DNA of 64,000 bases from Roseococcus sp. SDR (GTDB lineage Bacteria; Pseudomonadota; Alphaproteobacteria; Acetobacterales; Acetobacteraceae), in the NCBI RefSeq assembly GCF_019083995.1, contig NZ_JAHRCU010000004.1:124001-188000 (forward strand), in the 5' to 3' direction. A model generated the notes under the pieces. The model saw nothing but the letters and a program-made list of their open reading frames with translations. It searched no databases and was not told the DNA's origin. Shown here in pieces: positions 25,497 through 33,999 of this stretch (position 1 is its first letter; the number at the start of each line of letters is the position of its first letter). The position numbers and the translations under genes are program-made.

Positions 25497-26468
25497 ATGG
25501 CCGAAGACCCGCGCATGGACCCCGAAATGGCGGCCTTCACCGCCTATATGGCGCAGCAGATGGCCGGCTATCCGCCCATCGTGCTGCCCAACCCACCGCG
25601 CAGCGCGCCCTTCGACGAGCCGCGCCGGATCAATGACGGGCCGCAGGTGCATCTCTCCGAAGGCGGACCCGCCATGGCGGAGAGCCGCGACCTGCTGCTG
25701 CCCATCCGCGGGCGGCGCATGCAGGTCCGATTCCATCGCCCGAGCAACGAGCCGAACCTGCCCGTGCTGATCTACATGCATGGCGGCGGCTGGGTCTGGG
25801 GCAGCGTCGACACGCATGACCGGCTGATGCGCAGCTATGCGGCCGCCAGCGGCTGCGCCGTGCTCGGCCCCGACTATGCCCTGAGCCCGGAAGCGATCTT
25901 CCCGCAGGCCATCGAGGAATGCCACGCCGTGCTGCGGCATGTGGCGACGCAGGGCGCGGAGCTGGGCCTGGATCCGGGCCGCATCATCCTGGGTGGCGAC
26001 AGCGCGGGGGCAAACCTGGCCTCCGGCCTCGCCTTGCTGAATGCCGAGCAGGCGGCGCCCATCCCCCTCGCGGGCCTGCTGCTGAATTACGGCGTCTTCG
26101 ACCACCGGCTGGACACCAAGAGCTACCAGGAATTCGCCGATGGCTATGGGCTGACGCTCGCCAAGATGCGCTTCTACTGGGACGCCTATTGCCCGGACCT
26201 CGTGGCCCGCGCCTCGCCCGTCGCCTCGCCCATGCGGGGAAACCTCTCGCTGCTGCCGCCGACCTTGCTGCACATCGCGGAACTGGACGTGCTCTGCGCC
26301 GAGAACCTGGCTTTTGCCGAGAAGCTCCGCGCGGCGGGCGTGCCGCTGGAGACGGAGCTGTTCCGCGGCACGGTGCATGGCTTCCTGCGCGCGCTCGGCC
26401 GCGTGGGGGCGGCGGATCGCGCGGTGGAACTGGCCGGGGCCTGGCTGAAGGCGCGCTTCAGTTCGTGA
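25497..26468 (+). CDS. Alpha/beta hydrolase, HSL/type IV esterase family
   Basis: 323 residues. The oxyanion motif HGGGW (about 97-101), the nucleophile elbow GDSAG (about 165-169), an acid in LLHIAELDVLCAEN and the catalytic histidine in GTVHGFLRALG make up the hormone-sensitive-lipase type triad. These enzymes hydrolyse short acyl esters or lactones in the cytoplasm. Preceded by GAGAGGAAA before the ATG. The end of the gene is embedded in a strong stem-loop that probably terminates the transcript beginning at the transaminase or later. Confidence 0.9.
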   Translation: MAEDPRMDPEMAAFTAYMAQQMAGYPPIVLPNPPRSAPFDEPRRINDGPQVHLSEGGPAMAESRDLLLPIRGRRMQVRFHRPSNEPNLPVLIYMHGGGWVWGSVDTHDRLMRSYAAASGCAVLGPDYALSPEAIFPQAIEECHAVLRHVATQGAELGLDPGRIILGGDSAGANLASGLALLNAEQAAPIPLAGLLLNYGVFDHRLDTKSYQEFADGYGLTLAKMRFYWDAYCPDLVARASPVASPMRGNLSLLPPTLLHIAELDVLCAENLAFAEKLRAAGVPLETELFRGTVHGFLRALGRVGAADRAVELAGAWLKARFSS

Positions 26469-26494
26469 GGTGGCTTCGCGGCCTCACGAACTGA
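26458..26494 (+). terminator. Stem-loop terminator after esterase gene
   Basis: TCAGTTCGTGAGG (26458-26470) pairs with CCTCACGAACTGA (26482-26494), a 13-bp perfect stem with an 11-base loop. It overlaps the esterase stop codon. There is no clear T-run after the stem, so termination may be only partly factor-independent. It could also protect the convergent transcript of the Bug gene. Confidence 0.6.
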
Positions 26495-26504
26495 TCGTTG
26501 CGAA

Positions 26505-26552
26505 GAGGATGATTCACCGCTTCGGCGTGCCGCCTGCGCGGATCATGCTCTA
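26505..26552 (+). repeat. REP-like palindromic element, copy 1
   Basis: A 48-bp imperfect palindrome starting GAGGATGATTCA and ending GATCATGCTCTA with a GC-rich middle. It aligns along its length with 44294-44343 and, more loosely and inverted, with 32967-33012. Its last three bases are the stop codon of the Bug gene on the other strand. Confidence 0.6.
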
Positions 26553-27488
26553 CCCCGTGATGTTCATCCGCCGGAGCAGCGGGCCCCAGCGCTCGCTCTC
26601 CGCGCGCATGAAGCTGGCGCATTCCTCAGGGCTGCTGCCGATGGCGAAGCTGCCCTCTGCCAGCAGCCGGGTGCGGAAATCATCGGTGCGGATGGCCTGC
26701 ACCGCGGCGGCGTTCAGGCGCTGGATCATGGCGGCCGGCGTGCGGGCCGGGACCAGCAGGGCGAAATAGGTCTGCGCCACGGTGCCGGGCCGGAAATCCG
26801 CCACCAACGGCACCTCCTCATTGCCGGGCATGCGCCGATCCCCGGTCCAGGCCAGGATGCGCCCGGCGCCCGCGCGGTGCTGCGCGAGACCAGTGCTGCC
26901 GCCCACCATCAGCAGGTCAAGCCGCCCACCCAGGAAATCCGCCACCTGCGCGGCATCGCCGCGATAGGTCACATCCTGCATCCGCACGCCGAAGGCCTCG
27001 TTCACCAGCAGCATGGCGATATTGTTGAAGCTCGACGGGCCATTGGTGCCATAGGTGATGCTGCCCGGATTGGCGCGGGCGCGCTCCATCAGCGCCTCCA
27101 GGCTGGGCGGCCCATCGGGACGCGCCACGATGGCGAAGGGCAGCGTCGAGATGAGCGTGACCGGCGCGAAATCCGCGTCGCGATAGGGAATGTTGCGGAC
27201 GATGTGTGGGTTGATCGTCAGCGTGGAGCCCGAGGCGATCAGCACCGTATGCCCATCCGCCGCCGCGCGCGCCACATATTCGGCGCCGATCACGGTGGCG
27301 GCCCCCGGCCGGTTCTCGACCTGCACGGGCAGGCCCAAGGGGCCCGCCATGCGCTCGGCCAGGATGCGGGCGGTCACGTCGGTCGAGCCGCCCGGCGGGA
27401 AGGGCACGGTGATGGTCACCGGCCGCGCCTGCGCGAGCGCCGCGCCCGGCAGCAGCAGCGGCGCGGCGAGGAGCCCGCGCCGCCTCAC
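26550..27488 (-). CDS. Bug-family (TctC) tripartite tricarboxylate transporter receptor
   Basis: 312 residues from a GTG at 27488 that overlaps the alcohol dehydrogenase stop (GTGA). Signal peptide RRRGLLAAPLLLPGAALAQA, then the Bug core ARPVTITVPFPPGGSTDVTAR, VENRPGAATVIGAEYVARA and DVTYRGDAAQVADFLGGRLD. It binds an organic anion in the periplasm, presumably for a TctAB permease that is not encoded here. The coupling to an alcohol dehydrogenase suggests the ligand may be a hydroxy- or aldehyde-acid handled by that enzyme. The stop codon lies within a REP-like element. Confidence 0.92.
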   Translation of the reverse strand: MRRRGLLAAPLLLPGAALAQARPVTITVPFPPGGSTDVTARILAERMAGPLGLPVQVENRPGAATVIGAEYVARAAADGHTVLIASGSTLTINPHIVRNIPYRDADFAPVTLISTLPFAIVARPDGPPSLEALMERARANPGSITYGTNGPSSFNNIAMLLVNEAFGVRMQDVTYRGDAAQVADFLGGRLDLLMVGGSTGLAQHRAGAGRILAWTGDRRMPGNEEVPLVADFRPGTVAQTYFALLVPARTPAAMIQRLNAAAVQAIRTDDFRTRLLAEGSFAIGSSPEECASFMRAESERWGPLLRRMNITG

Positions 27489-28546
27489 GACGCCACCAGG
27501 ATCGTCCGCCCCGTCACCTGGCCCTCGCGAAGGCGCATCAGCGCGGCATTCGCGTTCTCGCGCTTCTCGAGCGTGATGGGGATGCCCGGGATCTTGCCCT
27601 TCTGTGCCAGCGTGACCAGCGCCTTCAACTCCTTCAGGCTGCCCACATAGCTGCCCTGGATGGTCAGCGCCTTCATCGGCATGAGCGGGAGCGGCACCCG
27701 CATCTCGCCGCCGAAGAGGCCCACCTGGATGAGCTTGCCGCCCTTGGCCAGCGCATCGAAGGCCGCCATCGAGGTGCGCGTCCCGTTCACAAGATCGATG
27801 ATGCCGAGCACGGGGCCGCCGCAGGCCTGCATGATGTGCTGGGCCGTATCGCCGCCCGCCACCACCGTCTCGGTCGCACCCTGCTCCTTCGCGGCGGCGA
27901 GCTTCGCCTCGTCCAGATCCACCGCGCAGATGCGCTTGTGGCCCATCGCCTTGAGGATGGCGATGGCGTTCAGCCCCAGCCCGCCCGCGCCGATGATCAC
28001 AATCGGGTCGTTCTTGCCGATGGGGGCCAGCTTGCGGATGGCCGAATAGACCGTGACGCCCGAGCAGGCATAGGTGGCTGCGAGCGCCGGATCGAGGCCG
28101 TCGATCGGGATCAGGTGCTTCCAATGCGTGGCCAGCACATGCGTCGCGTAGCCGCCATTCTGGAAGACGCCGAGGGCACGGGGCTTCACCGCGCAGAGAT
28201 TCTCCTCATCCGCCTTGCAGCGCGCGCATTGCCCGCAGCCGACCCAGGGGAAGACAAGGCGGATCTGCCCCTTCTTCAACCCCTGCCCCTTGGCGCCCGG
28301 CCCCCATTTGACGACGCGGCCCACGATCTCATGCCCCATGGCGAGCGGCAGCTTCAGCCCGCGGTCGGACATCTTGAGCTTGCCGCGCGTGCCAAGGTCG
28401 TACTCGCCCTCCCAGATGTGCAGGTCGGAATGGCAGACGCCGGCATGGGTGACTTCCAGCAGCACCTCGTCGCCCTGCGGCTCGGGGGTGGGCAGCTCCA
28501 GCTCCTGCAGCGGCTTGCCCAGCTCGGTCACAGCCCAGGCGCGCAT
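27485..28546 (-). CDS. Zinc-dependent alcohol dehydrogenase (MDR family)
   Basis: 353 residues from the ATG at 28546, preceded by GGGAGAG. Catalytic zinc ligands are in GVCHSDLHIWEG (Cys-His) and the GHEIVGRVV histidine/glutamate. The structural zinc lobe is seen in VGCGQCARCKADEENLC (four cysteines, about 103-119). The NAD(P) fold shows as VIIGAGGLGLNAIAILKAMG (about 184-203). Oxidises an alcohol or reduces an aldehyde in the cytoplasm. It leads a two-gene minus-strand operon with a Bug receptor and is divergent from the MFS/spermidine-synthase fusion gene. Confidence 0.92.
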   Translation of the reverse strand: MRAWAVTELGKPLQELELPTPEPQGDEVLLEVTHAGVCHSDLHIWEGEYDLGTRGKLKMSDRGLKLPLAMGHEIVGRVVKWGPGAKGQGLKKGQIRLVFPWVGCGQCARCKADEENLCAVKPRALGVFQNGGYATHVLATHWKHLIPIDGLDPALAATYACSGVTVYSAIRKLAPIGKNDPIVIIGAGGLGLNAIAILKAMGHKRICAVDLDEAKLAAAKEQGATETVVAGGDTAQHIMQACGGPVLGIIDLVNGTRTSMAAFDALAKGGKLIQVGLFGGEMRVPLPLMPMKALTIQGSYVGSLKELKALVTLAQKGKIPGIPITLEKRENANAALMRLREGQVTGRTILVAS

Positions 28547-28712
28547 CTTCGTCTCTCCCTCGAGGTTTTGGTTGAACGCATGGGAAACCTTCGCCGGGCA
28601 GAGGTCAATCATCTCTCCAGGGGCACGGGATGGCGGGGCTGACATGAACCGGCCATATTCCCGCCGCCTGCCGGGAGCAGGTCGGGTTGGTCTGCTGGAG
28701 CTATGCCTGCCG

Positions 28713-30941
28713 ATGACACGGCTGATGGTCGCCTTCTTCTGCTCGGGCTTCGCGGCCCTGCTGTGCCAGATCATCTGGCAGCGCATGCTGGGGGTCTTCG
28801 CGGGCTCCGACACCGTCTCCGCCGCGCTGGTGGTGGGCGCCTTCCTGGCCGGCCTCGGCCTCGGCTCGATCATTGGCGCGAAGCTGGCGGACCGGCTTTC
28901 GCCGCACCGCGCCCTGCTGGGCTTCGCACTCTGTGAGGCGGGGGTGGCCGTCTGCGCCCTGCTCTCCAAGCTCTTCCTCTATGACCTGATCGCGATCGGC
29001 CTCTCGGACGCGGTGGAGCAGCCGGCGGCGATCTTCGCGCTCTGCTTCGCGGGCCTCGTCATTCCCACCACGCTGATGGGCGCCTCGCTGCCCTTCCTGG
29101 CGCGCGCCGTGGCGACCGACCTTGCCAGCGTCGCGAGCCGCATCGGCACGCTCTACAGCCTGAACACGCTGGGCGCGGGGCTGGGGGCGCTGATCGGCGG
29201 CTGGTTCATCGTGGGCAGCCTGGGCTTCGTCGCCGCCCTCATCTTCGCGGCGGGGCTCGACCTGATCGCGGCGGCCCTGGCGCTGACCCTGCTGCCCGGC
29301 CTCTCCCGCGAGGCGCCGCCGCCGCCGAAGCGGGAAGCCGCGGCCGCCGCGGAACCCTTCGGTGGCCTCGCGCTGTGGTGCGTGCTCGTCTTCCTCTCGG
29401 GCTATGTCATCGTGGCGCTGGAGATCATCTGGGTCCGCATGCTGGGCCAGGTGGGGCAGTACCACGCCTATCTCTTCCCGACGGTGCTGGGCGTCTTCCT
29501 GCTGGCGGACGGCCTCGGCATGTCGCTCGCCTCGCGGATGGTCCGCACCATGCCGGACCCGCGGCCGGCCTTCTTCCTGACGCAGGGGGCGGGCTTCGTC
29601 GTGGGTGTCGCGTTGCTCGGCCTGCTCTGGTGGCTGATCGGCCTTTCGCCGCTGAAGGATGTGATGGCGGTGGATTTCGACCGCTTCAACCCGCGCGAGA
29701 TCGCGATCTCGACCGCCATCATCGTGGCGGTGGTGGCCCCCCCCTCCTTCATCATCGGCATGACCTTCCCCTTCGTGCAGCGCGCGGTCCAGCAGGACCT
29801 CGCCAGCGTGGGCGCGCGTGTGGGCTGGGTGCAGCTCGCCAATATCCTGGGCAATGCGGCGGGCTCGATCGCGACCGGGCTGCTGACCTTCCATCTCTTC
29901 GGGACCATGGGCACGCTGCTGCTGCTGGCCATCCTCTCGCTCGCGCTGCTCGGCTTCTGGGTGATGAAGGCGCAAGCCTCGCGCCCCGCGACGCTGGCGC
30001 TGGCGGGGCTGACGGCGCTGATCGCGATCCTGGTGCCGAGCAACCAGCAATTCTGGTCCCGCATGCATGGCCTGCCGCCGCAGGTGGAATCGGCCTGGGG
30101 CGAGGATCGCTCCGGCATCGCCTTCTGGCGCGAGCGCGGCGAGGGCGAGGGCCGCGCACCGGGGCGCTTCTTCATCATGGGCCATGGCCAGGGCTTCGTC
30201 CCCTTCCTCGACACGCATATCCTGCTCGGCATGCTGGGGCCGATGATCCACCCCGACCCGCAGCGCGTGCTGGCCATCGGCGTGGGCTCCGGCGGCACGC
30301 CCTATGGCGCCTTGGTGAACCCGGCCACGCGCGAAATCCGCGCGATCGAGCTGATCAAGCCCGTGCTCGACGCGCTGGAGGAGATTGCGCGGGAGCGGCC
30401 GCAATCGGGTGTCGCCGCCCTCGTGTCAGACCCGCGCGTGCGGCTGGAATATGGCGATGGTCGCCGGGCGCTGACACGCGGCACCGGCCTCTATGACGTG
30501 ATCGAGGCGGATGCGATCCGCCCACAATCCTCGCATTCCGGCCTGCTCTACAGCGCCGAATTCCTGGAGCAGGTGCGCGCGCGCCTGGCCCCCGGCGGGC
30601 TCTATGTCCAATGGGCGCCCACCTGGCGCGTGGTGGACACCTTCGCCGCCGCCTTCCCCTACGCCGTCCTGCTGCGCCCGGTGAATGTGATGATCGGCAG
30701 CGACCGCCCCATCCCGCTCGACCAGGCGGCGCTGCTGGCGGCACTGCGCCGGCCGGAGATCCTGGCCTTCGCCCGGCGCGGCAACCCCGAGGTGACGGAC
30801 CTGACGAAGCTGGTGGATGGCGAGGTCACGGTCTGGACGCCCGAGACGCCGCGCGTGGCCCCGCCGCTCACCGACATGTTCCCGCGCGACGAGTTTTTCC
30901 TGAACCACGCCCAGCTGCACAGCTGGTGGCCGCGCCCCTGA
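28713..30941 (+). CDS. Fused MFS-like transporter/spermidine synthase domain protein
   Basis: 742 residues from the ATG at 28713 (MTRLMVAFFCSGFAALL); an in-frame ATG at 28644 would add 23 residues. The N-terminal part, to about residue 430, has many membrane helices, beginning GFAALLCQIIWQRMLG...SAALVVGAFLAGLGLGS. The C-terminal part (about 465-740) is a soluble spermidine-synthase-like domain: VLAIGVGSGGTPYGAL (SAM/dcSAM loop), IRAIELIKPVLDAL, VRLEYGDGRRAL, YDVIEADAIRPQSSHSGLLYS. Such fusions are annotated widely, but their product is mostly unknown. An aminopropyltransferase acting on a transported or membrane-bound substrate is a guess. Confidence 0.82.
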   Translation: MTRLMVAFFCSGFAALLCQIIWQRMLGVFAGSDTVSAALVVGAFLAGLGLGSIIGAKLADRLSPHRALLGFALCEAGVAVCALLSKLFLYDLIAIGLSDAVEQPAAIFALCFAGLVIPTTLMGASLPFLARAVATDLASVASRIGTLYSLNTLGAGLGALIGGWFIVGSLGFVAALIFAAGLDLIAAALALTLLPGLSREAPPPPKREAAAAAEPFGGLALWCVLVFLSGYVIVALEIIWVRMLGQVGQYHAYLFPTVLGVFLLADGLGMSLASRMVRTMPDPRPAFFLTQGAGFVVGVALLGLLWWLIGLSPLKDVMAVDFDRFNPREIAISTAIIVAVVAPPSFIIGMTFPFVQRAVQQDLASVGARVGWVQLANILGNAAGSIATGLLTFHLFGTMGTLLLLAILSLALLGFWVMKAQASRPATLALAGLTALIAILVPSNQQFWSRMHGLPPQVESAWGEDRSGIAFWRERGEGEGRAPGRFFIMGHGQGFVPFLDTHILLGMLGPMIHPDPQRVLAIGVGSGGTPYGALVNPATREIRAIELIKPVLDALEEIARERPQSGVAALVSDPRVRLEYGDGRRALTRGTGLYDVIEADAIRPQSSHSGLLYSAEFLEQVRARLAPGGLYVQWAPTWRVVDTFAAAFPYAVLLRPVNVMIGSDRPIPLDQAALLAALRRPEILAFARRGNPEVTDLTKLVDGEVTVWTPETPRVAPPLTDMFPRDEFFLNHAQLHSWWPRP

Positions 30942-31006
30942 TGCCCCCGGGCCTGCGATCGGCCGGGTGATTTCCCGCATGCGCTTCTGGCTCTAGCCTC
31001 GCCGGC

Positions 31007-31714
31007 ATGAGCCGCTCTCTTCCCCTCCTCGCGCTGCTGCTGGCCTGGCCGGGCCTGGCCCTGGCCGAGACCGCCGCCCCCTTCGCCCATGCGGTGCCGG
31101 CCAAGAAGATCTTCGCCCTGCTCTTCCTGATGATCGGGCCGCTCAAGATCCTGGGCCCCTTCGTGATGATGACGCGGGGCGCGGATGCGCATTTCCGCCG
31201 GCAGCTCGCCACGCGCGCCATCCTCTTCTCGGGCGCGGCGCTGGCCATCGCGGGGCTGCTCGGCCAGCGCATGCTGCAGAACTTCAACATCCCGATCCAG
31301 GTCCTGGCGCTGACCGGCGGCCTGGTCCTCTTCCTCGTCGCGCTGCAGACCGTGCTGGAGCAGTTCAAGCGGCCGGACACGCCCCGCGGCGAGGCTCCGC
31401 CGCCGAGCCTGGCCCTCGCCTTCAACCCGCTGGCCTTCCCCACCATCGTCACACCCTACGGCATTGCCGCGATGATCATCTTCGTCTGCCTGACGGAGGG
31501 GGACCCACCCGCGCAGCTCACCATCGCGGGCCTCGTGCTGCTCATCCTCACGATGAACTGGCTGGCCATGCTCTATGCCCATGTCATCCTGAAATATGCC
31601 GGCACGGCGTTGCAGGTCTTCGCGGTCGTGCTGGGCGTGACCCAGGTGGCGCTCGGCCTGATGATCATCCTGCAGAGCCTGAGCGGCCTCGGCGTCTTCA
31701 CGCTGCGGGTCTGA
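31007..31714 (+). CDS. MarC family integral membrane protein
   Basis: 235 residues with an N-terminal signal-like segment and six membrane helices. Family markers are KKIFALLFLMIGPLKILGPFVMMT (about 28-51), LALTGGLVLFLVALQTVL, and the conserved NPLAFPTIVTPYGIAAMIIF (about 143-162). MarC proteins were once tied to multiple antibiotic resistance but their physiological role is unknown. Lies 65 bp after the MFS/spermidine-synthase gene and 66 bp before an enolase-superfamily gene; probably its own transcription unit. Confidence 0.9.
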   Translation: MSRSLPLLALLLAWPGLALAETAAPFAHAVPAKKIFALLFLMIGPLKILGPFVMMTRGADAHFRRQLATRAILFSGAALAIAGLLGQRMLQNFNIPIQVLALTGGLVLFLVALQTVLEQFKRPDTPRGEAPPPSLALAFNPLAFPTIVTPYGIAAMIIFVCLTEGDPPAQLTIAGLVLLILTMNWLAMLYAHVILKYAGTALQVFAVVLGVTQVALGLMIILQSLSGLGVFTLRV

Positions 31715-31780
31715 CCGGCTTGCCGGCCCCAGGCGCGCCCCGTAGCCTTTCCTCCAAGAACACCGAGGGGAAACGGCCGC

Positions 31781-32920
31781 ATGAAGGTCACCGATGTCAT
31801 CTGCCACGTCGTGCAATCCAAGGTGGAGAAGCCCTTCACCTCGGCGCGCGGCTGGCTCTACACCACCCGCGCCTCCTGCCTCGTCGAGATCCGCACCGAT
31901 GAGGGCGTGACCGGCTGGGGCGAGTGCTACGGCCCGGCCATGGTCAACAAGACCATCATCGAGACGCAGTATCGCAGCCGCGTCATCGGCCGCGACCCCT
32001 TCGACGTGGAGGTGATCTGGGAGGATCTCTACAACCGGATCAAGGATTACGGCCTGACCGGCATGACGATCTGCGCGCTCTCGGGCATCGACATCGCGCT
32101 GTGGGACGTGATGGGCCGGGCGGTGAACAAGCCGATCCACAAGCTGATCGGCGGCGCGCACCGCAAGGAACTCGTGGCCTATGCCACGGGCCTCTACTTC
32201 ATCGACATGAACCGCCTGGTGGAAGAGGCGGTGGAGGAGGCGCTGGCCTACAAGGAGCAGGGCTTCCGCGCCGTGAAGATGAAGATCGGCCTGGGTGATC
32301 CCAAGCTCGACATCCGCCGCATCGCCGCCGTGCGCGAAGCACTCGGCGATGGCGTGCAGCTCGCCGTGGATGCCAACCACTGCTTCACCGTGCCCCAGGC
32401 CATCAAGCTCGGCCGCGAGATGGAGAAGCTGGATCTCCTCTGGTTCGAGGAGCCGATCAGCCCCGAGGATCACGAGGGCTATGTCGAGGTCTCGCGCGCG
32501 CTCGACCTGGCCGTGGCGGGTGGCGAGAACGACTTCACCCGCTGGGGCTTCCGCGACGTGATCGCGAAGAAGGCGATGGACATCGTCCAGCCCGATGCCT
32601 GTGCCGCGGGCGGCATCAGCGAATGCCGGAAGATCGCCGCACTCGCCAGCGCGCATGGCGTGGAATGCGTCCCCCATGCCTGGGGCTCGGCCATCGGGCT
32701 CGCGGCCACGGTGCAGTTCCTGGCCGCCCTGCCCGATACGCCGCCGGCCTTCCGGCCCATGCCGCCCATGCTGGAATTCGAGCAGACGCCGAACCCGCTG
32801 CGCGATCATCTGGCGAAGGAGCCCATCGTGCAGGTGAACGGGATCGTCCGCGTGCCGGACGGGCCGGGGCTCGGGATCGAGGTGGATCTTTCCGTGCTGG
32901 AAAAATACCGCATCGCCTGA
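31781..32920 (+). CDS. Mandelate racemase/muconate lactonizing enzyme family protein (sugar-acid dehydratase-like)
   Basis: 379 residues, enolase superfamily. KxK in FRAVKMKIG (about 163-171), metal ligands Asp in LAVDANHC, Glu in WFEEPISPED and Glu in AVAGGENDF, and the C-terminal base histidine in CVPHAWGSAIG (about 296). The capping domain 20s loop reads FTSARGWLYTTRASCLVEI. The His-Asp arrangement fits acid-sugar dehydratases or racemases. A Bug receptor gene follows after 110 bp on the same strand, suggesting uptake of an aldonate- or dicarboxylate-type substrate. It is only distantly like the other family member at 24385. Confidence 0.9.
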   Translation: MKVTDVICHVVQSKVEKPFTSARGWLYTTRASCLVEIRTDEGVTGWGECYGPAMVNKTIIETQYRSRVIGRDPFDVEVIWEDLYNRIKDYGLTGMTICALSGIDIALWDVMGRAVNKPIHKLIGGAHRKELVAYATGLYFIDMNRLVEEAVEEALAYKEQGFRAVKMKIGLGDPKLDIRRIAAVREALGDGVQLAVDANHCFTVPQAIKLGREMEKLDLLWFEEPISPEDHEGYVEVSRALDLAVAGGENDFTRWGFRDVIAKKAMDIVQPDACAAGGISECRKIAALASAHGVECVPHAWGSAIGLAATVQFLAALPDTPPAFRPMPPMLEFEQTPNPLRDHLAKEPIVQVNGIVRVPDGPGLGIEVDLSVLEKYRIA

Positions 32921-32966
32921 CAAGCTGTCCGGACAGCCATCCCGGAGCAACCGGGGGGCGATCCGA

Positions 32967-33012
32967 GCCTGATCGCCTTTGGCGACTTCGCCAAAGGCGT
33001 GAATCAGTCTCG
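32967..33012 (-). repeat. REP-like palindromic element, copy 3 (inverted, diverged)
   Basis: CGCCTTTGGCGA (32974-32985) and its exact reverse complement (32988-32999) form a hairpin with a 2-base loop. They are flanked by TGATTCAC and GATCAGGCTC (read on the minus strand), which match the flanks of copies 1 and 2. It sits in the leader of the Bug gene starting at 33031. Confidence 0.55.
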
Positions 33013-33030
33013 CAGCAAGGGAGGATCCAT

Positions 33031-33981
33031 ATGCGGCGCATCCTGCTGCTCATGATGGCGCTGGCCGCACCCGCGGCCGCGCAGGACTACCCGACGCGGG
33101 ATATCCGCTTCCTCAACGCCTTCGCGCCCGGCGGCACCTCCGACCTGCTGGGCCGCGTGCTGGCCGAGCAGCTCTCGCAGCAGATGGGCCGGCGCGTGGT
33201 GGTGGACAACCGCACCGGGGCGAGCGGCGCGATCGCGGCCGGCGAACTCGCGCGCGCCGCCCCCGATGGCTACACGCTGCTGCTGGTCTCGATGAGCATG
33301 ATGGCGGTGCTGCCGCAGATGCAGCGCCTGCCCTATGACACGGACCGCGACATCACGCCCATCGTGAACGTGGCCAATGTCTACAACATCCTGGTGGCGT
33401 CACCCGCCTCGGGCATCCAGACCTGGCAGGATGTGCGCCGCATGGCGCAGGAGCGGCCCGGCGCGCTGCGCTGCGCGACCGTCGGCCCCGGCTCGAGCCA
33501 GCAGCTCTCCTGCGCGCTCTTCATGTCGCTGACGAACACGCGGCTGGAGCAGGTCGGCTATCGCGGCGGCGCGCCCGCCATCCTCGACATCGTGGCCGGC
33601 CGCGTCGAGGTGATGTGGGGCAACATGCCGGAATACCTGGCGCAGATCCGCGCGGGCGGGCTGCGCCCCATCGCCTATGGCGCGGCCAGCGCCTCGCCCC
33701 TGCTGCCGAACCTGCCGGTGATGTCGCAGGATGGGCTGCCGAATTTCGTGATCCCCAACTGGTTCGGCGTGGCGGGGCCGGGCGGCATGCCCCCTGCCCT
33801 CGTCCAGCGCATCAATGCCGAGGTGAACCGCGCGATGATGGCGCCCGAGGTGCAGCGCCGCTTCGAGGAGAACGCCATGCTGCGCATCGGCGGCAGCCAG
33901 GCCGACATGATCCGGCAGATCGGGCAGGACCGCGAACGCTGGGGTGCCGTGATCCGCGACCACGACATCAAACCGGAATAG
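33031..33981 (+). CDS. Bug-family (TctC) tripartite tricarboxylate transporter receptor
   Basis: 316 residues from the ATG at 33031, preceded by GGGAGGA. Signal peptide RRILLLMMALAAPAAAQD, then the Bug core YPTRDIRFLNAFAPGGTSDLLG, VDNRTGASGAIAAGELARA, VGYRGGAPAILDIVAGRVEVMWG. A periplasmic receptor for a small organic acid, probably serving the upstream enolase-superfamily enzyme. No membrane partners nearby. The leader carries a strong hairpin repeat between the two genes, which could tune expression. Confidence 0.92.
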   Translation: MRRILLLMMALAAPAAAQDYPTRDIRFLNAFAPGGTSDLLGRVLAEQLSQQMGRRVVVDNRTGASGAIAAGELARAAPDGYTLLLVSMSMMAVLPQMQRLPYDTDRDITPIVNVANVYNILVASPASGIQTWQDVRRMAQERPGALRCATVGPGSSQQLSCALFMSLTNTRLEQVGYRGGAPAILDIVAGRVEVMWGNMPEYLAQIRAGGLRPIAYGAASASPLLPNLPVMSQDGLPNFVIPNWFGVAGPGGMPPALVQRINAEVNRAMMAPEVQRRFEENAMLRIGGSQADMIRQIGQDRERWGAVIRDHDIKPE

Positions 33982-33999
33982 GCGGCGCGGCTATTCCGG
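33973..33999. terminator. Bidirectional stem-loop between convergent Bug and CNNM genes
   Basis: CCGGAATAG (33973-33981) and CTATTCCGG (33991-33999) form a perfect 9-bp stem with a 9-base GC-rich loop. The stem contains the stop codons of both convergent genes. A shared terminator is the likely role; there is no long T-run on either side. Confidence 0.55.

Noticed and set aside
28644-28712. An upstream ATG (28644) for the MFS/spermidine-synthase fusion.
   Set aside because: The extra 23 residues are Arg/Gly-rich and unlike the usual start just before the first membrane helix; 28713 is preferred but 28644 is not excluded.
31715-31726. A small hairpin CCGGC-tt-GCCGG after the MarC gene as a terminator.
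   Set aside because: Five base pairs with a two-base loop and no T-run is too weak to call.
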